A stretch of 24,707 nt of DNA, from IMG/VR virus record IMGVR_UViG_3300017757_000145, positions 1-24,707 of that record. The stretch is one strand, 5' to 3'. The notes beneath the pieces were generated by a model, which searched no databases, was not told the DNA's origin, and was given only the letters and a program-made list of their open reading frames with translations. Source of the stretch: a virus. Below, one piece after another: positions 11,501-16,991 of this stretch. Both the position numbers and the translations under genes were made by a program. Position 1 is the stretch's first letter. Each line of letters begins with the position of its first letter.

Positions 11501-12929
11501 TTGTTTGGAACGTACTAGTTGGATCTGAAATATCAATATATCTACTATGTCCAGCATGTGTTCTATTTGTTACTTTAAGTTTTGCAATGTTTGTACTTTT
11601 TGCCAAAGGTAACACTTGGTAATCTTGTGCTGACACCATTCTATCTTGAGCATAAAATGCCTGTGGTGCTCTTTCTTTAATACCTTCTATTGTCTCTGCA
11701 GGCAAACTGTTATTAACAGCATTTTGTAATCTTAATGTTACAGTAAGTACATGTTGCGTTCCTGCATTATTAATATAAGGAATATTTATAGTAACGTTTC
11801 CAACATCATCTGGTTGTATTTGATATCTAACAGGATCACTAGTTCTATATATAAACTTAAATAATCCAATTGGTACCTGTGCAAAGTTGCCATCTGCAAA
11901 TTGTAAGTTTACTCCGCTATCGCCTCTGTTCTGTATAGCATATAAACTAGATGTGCCAGTTGCTAATGTATTATATTGTAATGTCTGCCCAACTGTATTT
12001 GGAACTTTAGTCCACTTAGTTAAACTATCGCCTGAAGCATTTACTTGTTGTAAGTAACAATCTGTTTCATTAATATTTTCAATAGTAACAGGTACTTGTC
12101 TATTTTCTACAGGTTCAACAAAGTCAAAATCTTCTGTTTGTAATATGCCCTGTTTAAACATAAGGAAGAAACCATTATTTTTACTGCTTAACCCTAAGCC
12201 ATCATTTCTGTGAATCATTCCAAAGTTATTTGTTCTATCGGGGTGTTTCTCAAAAATAACTTTATTATCTGTAAAGTCTGCATTAACAATTTCAAAATCT
12301 TTAGTAATACCGTTTATGTTTGATGTGAATGCATGTACTAGTGAATTTGTTATTGGTGTATTAATTTCATATAAGTCTGTTACTATATCATCTATAGTTC
12401 CTGTTTTAACAGGCTTACTAAATCTATTTACGTTTCCAAATGCACTATTTAAAATAGTAATAAATTGCTCGTAACTGTCTGAGTTATTTGCATCATTCCA
12501 ATTAATTGTTCTAGCAGATAGTTCGTTACCTAAACTGTCTATTAGCGGTTCAGATGTTGACATGCTTACAATTTTCATTAAGCCACTTGCTCCAATATTT
12601 CTTTTTGGATTATATCCTAATTGTCTAGCAAGTTTGTAAACACTATCTTTTCTTTCTGCTGTTTCTAAAAAGTTTTCCCTTGTGTTAATATCCATTCTAA
12701 ATGCAATACTTTGTGCCAAGTATGCAAGTAGTTCTATAATAGCAATAAATTCAGAACTCTCAATGTAGTCATTGAAGTTCTCTGGGAAATTAGTTTTGAT
12801 GTAATCAACCATTGCTGAACGCATGGTATCAAAGTCGTATGCTTGGAAGTCAACTTGGCTGTATGCCTGATAGGCTACTTCCCAATCTTCCGCCGCAAAT
12901 AAATTGTTTTGTCTATTGTTTACTGCCAT
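8505..12929 (-). CDS. 6: Baseplate wedge protein gp6, enlarged
   Basis: gp6 forms the ring of baseplate wedges that joins the hub to the periphery and opens during sheath contraction. The family is recognised from the N-terminal block at residues about 45-125 (IIELLAYLAQSIAFRMDINT, ENFLETAERKDSVYKLARQLGYNP) and from a C-terminal block at residues about 1259-1355 (RFKVVRLPGTSLSDNEIK, then NWEFGDTFYFTEL). The protein has 1474 residues against about 660 in T4, so roughly 800 residues of beta- and Asn/Thr-rich sequence lie between the conserved ends. After the second block comes a segment with THHTHVFFGK, then a Ser/Gly tail (residues about 1455-1474) that looks like a flexible linker. The ATG lies 2 nt after the gp25 stop with only a weak GAGA upstream, so coupled translation is likely. 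The giant protein follows 11 nt downstream. Confidence 0.9.
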   Translation of the reverse strand: MAVNNRQNNLFAAEDWEVAYQAYSQVDFQAYDFDTMRSAMVDYIKTNFPENFNDYIESSEFIAIIELLAYLAQSIAFRMDINTRENFLETAERKDSVYKLARQLGYNPKRNIGASGLMKIVSMSTSEPLIDSLGNELSARTINWNDANNSDSYEQFITILNSAFGNVNRFSKPVKTGTIDDIVTDLYEINTPITNSLVHAFTSNINGITKDFEIVNADFTDNKVIFEKHPDRTNNFGMIHRNDGLGLSSKNNGFFLMFKQGILQTEDFDFVEPVENRQVPVTIENINETDCYLQQVNASGDSLTKWTKVPNTVGQTLQYNTLATGTSSLYAIQNRGDSGVNLQFADGNFAQVPIGLFKFIYRTSDPVRYQIQPDDVGNVTINIPYINNAGTQHVLTVTLRLQNAVNNSLPAETIEGIKERAPQAFYAQDRMVSAQDYQVLPLAKSTNIAKLKVTNRTHAGHSRYIDISDPTSTFQTTNTLAEDGALFIEDSNLSANFLIDNNNTPLEQITKLLPTYLKKLELNDFIYSDFRDAWLDREPNKFNLALYGIEWHTLPKVAEGVTGYLTETFTANGTASDVNIANPALQLIQPGHLIRFENPEDITDNKWVKIKSIRDNGRRVSNSTVVQGPITLSESVPEGWKGTAVITTLRKKFFDTEITALTNAMNLKQSFALGYNPSSNSFYVISNNDVSSGTDFSIGNAEDSSGNGRDKSWLLKFTYVPIDTLSNRYDVIIRGIRYVFESYEDVRFYDVNTNRIVDSFTGTAKYDTIEITTLNNKSRSEETFEWTDTDTTPDYVGDAWYSTKIGQSFTNIPLKNRDTRYDQVEAKLVSNFGIFSNGDASANSFVKDAVIELGTNFDTSDLTSNTNVTIANNTGVVHSLPSNIVINFSNTTFGSNILDASGNISYKYNNTLYENIGNASNMGGGHIEVTNANISAQTGTLRIGTFNNKRHYAIDGSSLPSKDKLTITYINDRERLTTPITYSAVGNFSYGDGYTDPRKVQVTPINTTGDDSPDNPIQFADFVATGDVIIFEDFNSFDGYTYTKPVKAGILDLRREDDVNFNTEMSKIAGSSTGDASANTGTVYTVADYEYFLVKKESIIDKFDNTNIGGKLHNKKVYAVDTKKVYIMTYSSTNLNVVKHYESSNHRARHGKSFTQNTKSTTQEGVIFKWQHIADNSMRIDPSISNVHEMFMLTDTYNDKVQSYLNVPGTAWPIEPTSAELENEFAILEQFKTASDQLLFKSGRFKLLFGDDAPSSLQARFKVVRLPGTSLSDNEIKTNIIKAVNAYFTIDNWEFGDTFYFTELSSYIHQQVGNSIGSIVIVPKTNSGKFGDLFQVKCDSDELFLSTAKVTDVDIVDKLTSDNLKPSLVGAQSFSSYDNSTEAIGPYAIDGYYPLYPSAEAADFVGDGTHHTHVFFGKTFFMPNGVTFYHGNYVVETNVQESSTTANSDIINNTTGTSSSSSSSGSSGSSGSGY

Positions 12930-12931
12930 TT

Positions 12932-13303
12932 TTAAATCTCTACGTCTGTCCTAGCATATTCAAGAAATAATCTATCCTCGTCTAGGGTTGGCAAAAATTT
13001 TAATTGTACTTGTACTCGTATTAAATGGTCTAAAGTTTGTGTAAAGATTTCATCAATCTGTACTCTTGGGTCTTTTTCGATAACCCTTCTCACTTCCTCT
13101 TTAACTTCTTCAATTACGAATTGGTCTAGTGGGTTCATCAAAATGTCGTATAATGTTGTTCCGAAGTTAGGTCTCATCACTCGTTCGCCTTTTCTTGCTT
13201 TTAGTTCATTCATTAAATCTTGTTTAATCAAATCACCATCAATAAGTGTATAAGGTGCCCTAACCTTCCCTACTGTACTAAACCCTTTGTATATGTTTGC
13301 CAT
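12932..13303 (-). CDS. 25: Baseplate wedge protein gp25
   Basis: This is the gp25/GPW family wedge component, which binds gp6 and gp53 near the sheath-initiating part of the baseplate. The conserved core is RKGERVMRPNFGTTLYD at residues 37-53, followed by an acidic helical stretch (EEVKEEVRRVIEKDPRV) and a beta-rich end. The 123-residue length is normal (T4 about 132). I prefer the ATG at 13303 (MANIYKGF, like the MANI start of T4 gp25) over an in-frame GTG at 13318, because the GTG lies inside a GATAAATA late-promoter-like box. No Shine-Dalgarno site precedes the ATG. gp6 starts 2 nt after its stop. The older name 'lysozyme-like' for this family does not imply enzyme activity. Confidence 0.92.
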   Translation of the reverse strand: MANIYKGFSTVGKVRAPYTLIDGDLIKQDLMNELKARKGERVMRPNFGTTLYDILMNPLDQFVIEEVKEEVRRVIEKDPRVQIDEIFTQTLDHLIRVQVQLKFLPTLDEDRLFLEYARTDVEI

Positions 13304-13308
13304 ACTGA

Positions 13309-13316
13309 TATTTATC
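13309..13316 (-). promoter_or_regulatory. Candidate late promoter for gp25-gp6-giant gene
   Basis: On the minus strand this reads GATAAATA, one base away from the T4 late box TATAAATA read by gp55. It ends 5 nt before the gp25 ATG. With T4 geometry (box at about -13 to -6), transcription would start at or next to the A of the ATG, giving a leaderless mRNA. The box is seen in the sequence; its activity is inferred. Confidence 0.55.
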
Positions 13317-13324
13317 ACTAATCG

Positions 13325-13340
13325 TTAAAACTAGTTTTAA
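13325..13340. repeat. Perfect 16-bp palindrome between divergent genes
   Basis: TTAAAACTAGTTTTAA is its own reverse complement. It sits between the predicted late promoter of gp25 and that of the plus-strand cassette, about 20-40 bp upstream of the predicted gp25 start site. It could be a protein-binding site or a cruciform-prone spacer. No T-run follows on either strand, so it is a poor intrinsic terminator. Confidence 0.5.
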
Positions 13341-13345
13341 TACAC

Positions 13346-13359
13346 CACTTTTTGAAGTG
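13346..13359 (+). other. Short hairpin upstream of hydrolase cassette
   Basis: CACTT-TTTG-AAGTG forms a 5-bp stem with a 4-nt loop. The stem can extend by three pairs past a C/C mismatch. It lies upstream of the candidate late promoter at 13375, so it would not be in the cassette mRNA if that promoter is used. No function can be assigned. Confidence 0.3.
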
Positions 13360-13374
13360 CTGTGTTTTGCTATG

Positions 13375-13382
13375 GATAAGTA
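13375..13382 (+). promoter_or_regulatory. Candidate late promoter for hydrolase cassette
   Basis: GATAAGTA is one base off the GATAAATA boxes elsewhere in the window. The 18 nt from 13375 to 13392 match the gp48-side promoter-plus-ribosome-site module at 16 positions (GATAAgTACATaTAGGAG against GATAAaTACATgTAGGAG). With T4 late geometry the mRNA would begin at the A of AGGAG (13388). No sigma-70 promoter with acceptable spacing was seen here. Confidence 0.5.
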
Positions 13383-13387
13383 CATAT

Positions 13388-13392
13388 AGGAG
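13388..13392 (+). promoter_or_regulatory. Strong ribosome binding site of leader peptide
   Basis: AGGAG lies 4 nt before the ATG at 13397. It is the strongest Shine-Dalgarno site of the cassette and serves the 14-codon leader frame directly. The 93-aa gene that follows has only AGGG 5 nt before its start. Confidence 0.55.
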
Positions 13393-13396
13393 CAAG

Positions 13397-13441
13397 ATGA
13401 GAATCTTGTATTGTTTTACTCAATTCATAGGGATAATATGA
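13397..13441 (+). CDS. 14-codon leader peptide, coupled to next gene
   Basis: The frame encodes MRILYCFTQFIGII. It has a strong AGGAG site, and its TGA stop overlaps the ATG of the next gene as ATGA (13438-13441). Ribosomes ending here would be placed on the next start, so its likely role is to feed translation into the cassette. The peptide is hydrophobic and aromatic; a function of the peptide itself cannot be judged. It could be chance, but the combination of a strong ribosome site and an exact ATGA junction argues that it is translated. Confidence 0.5.
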   Translation: MRILYCFTQFIGII

Positions 13442-13719
13442 AAAACGTACTAGAGCGATTTGAAAATATCGTACAACTTGCGTATTCTGTCAATAAGGAA
13501 ATTCAATCCAAAGGATACGAGGGAGCCGTAGGTTACGGTCCCAGGTTCAGAAAAATGCTACACAAAAACGGCAAAAGAGTGCATTCCATGGGAATATATG
13601 ACTATTACACCAAGAAGTATGTTCTTTTTGAAATGGTTAATATGGTTGGACAAAAGGACAAAATACCTCCTGAGTTCGCACAAATGGAGAGACTTGTAAA
13701 GGATGCCGTTACCGCCTAG
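13438..13719 (+). CDS. Hypothetical 93-aa protein
   Basis: I do not recognise this protein. It is 93 residues, soluble-looking and fairly basic, with an amphipathic N-terminal helix (VLERFENIVQLAYSVNKEI), a Gly/Arg segment (GYGPRFRKMLHKNGKRVH) and a Tyr-rich part (MGIYDYYTKKYVLFEM). It has no signal peptide or membrane segment. The ATG at 13438 is preferred over a TTG at 13411 because it has AGGG 5 nt upstream and sits in an ATGA overlap with the leader peptide. Its 3' end overlaps the hydrolase start by 17 nt, so the two are probably translated together. It is first in a plus-strand cassette flanked by minus-strand baseplate genes. Confidence 0.75.
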   Translation: MKNVLERFENIVQLAYSVNKEIQSKGYEGAVGYGPRFRKMLHKNGKRVHSMGIYDYYTKKYVLFEMVNMVGQKDKIPPEFAQMERLVKDAVTA

Positions 13720-14347
13720 CAAAAATATTGTTTTCGTTCACGGCAGTGGACAAAGCCACTTGAGTTTTAATTTTCTTGAGCTGTGGTTACCAGAGCATTA
13801 CTCAATGTGCTTCAACTACAGCACTCAAGAAAACCCTGATGATATTATAAAAAGATTTAAGATGCTATTAGACTTAAATTTTGATGGTGAACCCATACAC
13901 ATTATTGCACATAGTTATGGTTGCTTAATAGCATCTTTAATAACAAAAGAGTATGACAATGTGGAATCACTTATAGCATTATCAAGTCCATGGGCAGGCT
14001 CAAGAGCCGCTAAGTGGCTTAATATGGTTTTTAGAGAAAGCAAACTTTTTGCAACCACCAAACCCGGAAGTCCTCTTTTAAAGGCAATTGCTAGTCTAAA
14101 GGTAGATTTTCCGATAACTAATATTGTATCCACAGGAACTAAGTCGTCAGCAAATGCGTTAGCAGGTTTAGGAGCAACGCCAAATGATGGATTACTAACA
14201 TTGGAGACACAACGAGCCGTCCCAAAAGGCTTTTCTAGTTGTGAAACAATTGATATGGAAGTTAGTCATAATGAATTGCTGATGTCTATGGACGTTGTGG
14301 AATTAATTAAAGAGAAAATATTTGATGAACCAGAATATATCACTTAA
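13703..14347 (+). CDS. Alpha/beta hydrolase (lipase/esterase-like)
   Basis: The 214-residue protein shows the alpha/beta hydrolase pattern. There is an N-terminal strand and oxyanion loop (NIVFVHGSGQ, residues 8-17), a nucleophile elbow (IIAHSYGC, Ser71 as the candidate nucleophile), an LSSPWAGS turn (residues 93-100) typical of lipase-like members, a probable acid in PNDGLLTLE (Asp162) and a late histidine (SHNELL, His189). Order and spacing fit a complete Ser-Asp-His triad, so activity on an ester, thioester or amide bond is plausible; the substrate is unknown. There is no signal peptide or membrane segment, so it acts in the host cytoplasm or as a virion part. It overlaps the preceding gene by 17 nt and the next by 23 nt. 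The start is an ATG with GGAGAG 11 nt upstream. Host envelope lipids or a metabolite are possible targets, but only by inference. Confidence 0.85.
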   Translation: MPLPPSKNIVFVHGSGQSHLSFNFLELWLPEHYSMCFNYSTQENPDDIIKRFKMLLDLNFDGEPIHIIAHSYGCLIASLITKEYDNVESLIALSSPWAGSRAAKWLNMVFRESKLFATTKPGSPLLKAIASLKVDFPITNIVSTGTKSSANALAGLGATPNDGLLTLETQRAVPKGFSSCETIDMEVSHNELLMSMDVVELIKEKIFDEPEYIT

Positions 14348-14528
14348 CAATACCGTAGAAGAAGAACTTCGAATAATGCTTGTAGAAAAAAATAATGAAT
14401 GTAATTTACTAAGAAAACAAATAGAAGTTTTAAGACATACTGTTGCTGAAGAACAAGAAGGCAAGTATAGGGCTTATATTAAGTTTGCAGATTTACAAAA
14501 AGAATTTGAAACTCTTAAGAAAAAGTAA
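14325..14528 (+). CDS. Small coiled-coil protein, 67 aa
   Basis: I do not recognise a family. Residues about 12-65 form a nearly continuous charged helix with spaced Leu/Ile (EEELRIMLVEKNNECNLL, then KQIEVLRHTVAEEQEGKY) and end in a lysine run, so a dimeric or trimeric coiled coil is likely. The start is the ATG at 14325, overlapping the hydrolase gene by 23 nt; a TTG one codon earlier is less likely. The gene ends 6 nt before the convergent stop of gp5, with no room for a terminator between them. It may be a partner or scaffold for the hydrolase or for a tail part, but nothing in the sequence shows which. Confidence 0.65.
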   Translation: MNQNISLNNTVEEELRIMLVEKNNECNLLRKQIEVLRHTVAEEQEGKYRAYIKFADLQKEFETLKKK

Positions 14529-14534
14529 ATAATA

Positions 14535-16991
14535 CTACGACAATAATTCTAACTGTCTACGTTTTATACGTTGTGCCATAATACCCCAACCCATGCCGTT
14601 TGCAGTAGGAGTTTCTGTTTCTAAGTCATAAGCATCAGGCATACCAAATAAGTATGCTTCATAAATTCGTCTTTGTTTTAGTGTTGGTCTAAATGTACTA
14701 TTAGTAACCCACTTCTGTAATAGTTGTGGCACAAGTCTGTTATCTTGTCCTGTTAGTAATGCATCTTTGACTTCACTGCCCATAAAATTATTATGTCCAA
14801 TACTATTACCAAATAACACAGTTGCCAACATGGCATTCTTACTCATGTTCATACCCATTAATGTACCTACCATAAACTTACCGGAGTTACTAAGTCCAGC
14901 ACTACCTAATTTCTGAGATACGTTGTTAGTCATAGCAAATTTTAAATTATGTATAATTGTGCCTTTAGTTCCGTCAATTGAATAACTGCCCTTAGTTCCT
15001 AGTACCTTTGATAGTCCGTAACTAGGCAAGTCTGCTTCTAATGTATTTTGGATTATATCTGCGTACTCACTTGCTCCTCTAGCCATGCCAGGAGTTTTAA
15101 AATTGCTTTGTGGATCTAATATTTTACCATCACCAAACATAGTTGCACCAGCATCTAATTCATTTCTATCTAATACATGCCCAAGTCCTACAACTGTATT
15201 ACCGCTACTGTTCTTAACTGGTGTAGGTAAACTAGTACCGCATGTAGCCAATAATTTGGCACCAGCATCTGCCATTCCGTTTTTATCCATATTACCAGCC
15301 ATACTTTGTACATCAGTTGGAACTGCTTTTAATACACTTTTCTTGTAGTTAGGTGTTGCACCAGGTTGTGGTGCTGGAGTAAATCCTGTTCCAACATCTA
15401 TACTACCATCTGGTTGAGGTACTGTTGCTGGTTTTGTGTCTGTTTGTTCAATTGCGTTTGTTGGATTATCTTTAACTGTGGCATCTTGTGACACCATTTT
15501 ATTAGAGTCTTGTGTAAGTGCTGTTGCAGTTGCATGACCAACCCAAGGTTCTCTAGTAGGGTTAATTTCTATAATACTTATGAATTCTGTTTTATCTCCT
15601 TCACGTTCACCGTCTGTGGGTAAAGGATTATCTTCTCCAGGATCTTCTTCATTGTACTCGAACGCAGGCTTCTCTACACTTGGATCCTCATGTGTTATCT
15701 CTGTGAATGGCTCAACGACTAAAGATTCTTTTGCCTGTTCAGCACCACCGCCATCATTAAGATGCACAGTCGAACCTATAATATTATTCTTCCCACCTGC
15801 TTGGGAATTTATTTCTCCACTGGCGTGTTGCATTATATCTGCACCACTAATAACAGCCTTGCCGGCAACTAATATATGTCCATCTCCTGCTGACTGAATA
15901 GTGTATTCTCCTAAAGCACGTTGACTTATTAAACTCTCTGCATCTAAATGGAAGTCGTGTCCTGCTTTAGTTGTTATATCATTACCTGCACTAATTTTTA
16001 AGTCACCTGCTTTTTCAGAATAAACACCAGCATTAATATTAATACCTAATCCGGCTTCTAAATTTAAAAACTCATCTGCTCTTATATTAATATTTTTTGT
16101 TGCTCTCATGTTTATGTTTTCATCACTGAATACATGTACACTTCCGTTTTCTGCTAGTTCTACCCATGCAGTACCTTTGCTGTTAATAACATAGATGATA
16201 CCGTTTGTATCATCCATTAAAATCTGATTACCTAATGCTGTTCGTAAACGTATGTGTCGTTGTTCCAACGCATCGTCCATAACAAACTGATGTCCACCAC
16301 GTCTATTTGTTCCGTCTTTTTTACCTGACTTTAAGCCTGGCTCTTCTGGACCTGGTGTCAATATTCCAAATACTTGTGAAGGACTTTCTCTCCTAGCACC
16401 AGCAGTTGTTGTTCCTCTAATTGGGTCGTTTATTAAACCTTGGTCTAATATAGATTTTGTTAAAATATGATGTAAAGGTCTCGAAGCCGTTTTACCATGA
16501 CTTGGATCATCTTCTCTTTTATTTTTTTCTGCAACTGGTAAAGGTAAACTACTACCGTATGTTGTTCCTGAGGGAATACCTGGAACCATATGTTGCATTT
16601 GGTCTGGGAATAAGCAACCAATTATAATTGGAAATTTTTTCTTACCATCGCCGAATATAACTAATACAAAGTTACCTGGATCTGGTGGAACCATCCACAT
16701 ACCATAGGACTTCATAGTCTCATCATAACTTTTTACATTCTTGCCTATCTTCTCACTAGGAGTACTTCCTGCAAAAGGTGAACTCCAGTATGCATTAAAA
16801 TACCCTGTGGGGTCGTCTCTGTCTTTTGACAGCATTGGAATGTAAACAGGTATACGTCCGCTGTTTGTATCATCCTTAGGTCTTACAATAACTTCGCCTA
16901 CATATATACCGTGGTCTAACTCTGCGGCAGACCTCATCTTTTCTGTTTGATTCTTTCTAGTTACTTTGAATTCGTCTGGTCTATATCCCAT
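14535..16991 (-). CDS. 5: Baseplate hub/spike protein gp5
   Basis: gp5 forms the trimeric membrane-piercing spike under the hub. Residues about 28-135 are the OB-fold (GIYVGEVIVRPKDD, then YGMWMVPPDPGNFVLVIFGD and PIIIGCLFPD). Residues about 275-414 are the spike beta-helix, with short alternating repeats (ENINMRATKNINIRADEFLN). Then comes a Pro/Glu/Thr-rich linker (about 415-560). The C-terminal domain (about 565-818) carries VVGLGHVL at 600-607 and a helical KWVTNSTFRPTLKQRR segment, which recall T4-type lysozyme. If aligned this way, the positions of the T4 lysozyme catalytic residues Glu11, Asp20 and Thr26 hold Gly, Asn and Val, so enzyme activity is doubtful. In T4 the lysozyme lies between OB-fold and helix; here it would be at the end. 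The length is 818 against 575 in T4. The start overlaps the upstream stop (TAATG), with GGAGGT 8 nt before it. Confidence 0.9.
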   Translation of the reverse strand: MGYRPDEFKVTRKNQTEKMRSAAELDHGIYVGEVIVRPKDDTNSGRIPVYIPMLSKDRDDPTGYFNAYWSSPFAGSTPSEKIGKNVKSYDETMKSYGMWMVPPDPGNFVLVIFGDGKKKFPIIIGCLFPDQMQHMVPGIPSGTTYGSSLPLPVAEKNKREDDPSHGKTASRPLHHILTKSILDQGLINDPIRGTTTAGARRESPSQVFGILTPGPEEPGLKSGKKDGTNRRGGHQFVMDDALEQRHIRLRTALGNQILMDDTNGIIYVINSKGTAWVELAENGSVHVFSDENINMRATKNINIRADEFLNLEAGLGININAGVYSEKAGDLKISAGNDITTKAGHDFHLDAESLISQRALGEYTIQSAGDGHILVAGKAVISGADIMQHASGEINSQAGGKNNIIGSTVHLNDGGGAEQAKESLVVEPFTEITHEDPSVEKPAFEYNEEDPGEDNPLPTDGEREGDKTEFISIIEINPTREPWVGHATATALTQDSNKMVSQDATVKDNPTNAIEQTDTKPATVPQPDGSIDVGTGFTPAPQPGATPNYKKSVLKAVPTDVQSMAGNMDKNGMADAGAKLLATCGTSLPTPVKNSSGNTVVGLGHVLDRNELDAGATMFGDGKILDPQSNFKTPGMARGASEYADIIQNTLEADLPSYGLSKVLGTKGSYSIDGTKGTIIHNLKFAMTNNVSQKLGSAGLSNSGKFMVGTLMGMNMSKNAMLATVLFGNSIGHNNFMGSEVKDALLTGQDNRLVPQLLQKWVTNSTFRPTLKQRRIYEAYLFGMPDAYDLETETPTANGMGWGIMAQRIKRRQLELLS

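Noticed and set aside
12932-13303. gp25 as an active lysozyme
   Set aside because: The family was once named lysozyme-like, but it is a structural wedge protein and no catalytic glutamate arrangement is evident.
13352-13376. TTGAAG with TATGGA as a sigma-70 promoter for the hydrolase cassette
   Set aside because: The spacer is only 13 nt and both boxes are imperfect; the late-type module at 13375 explains the region better.
13411-13437. TTG start extending the 93-aa protein by nine residues
   Set aside because: The ATG at 13438 has an AGGG site and an exact ATGA overlap with the leader peptide; the TTG has neither.
14529-14534. A terminator between the convergent cassette and gp5
   Set aside because: Only 6 nt separate the two stops and no hairpin with a T-run was seen around them.
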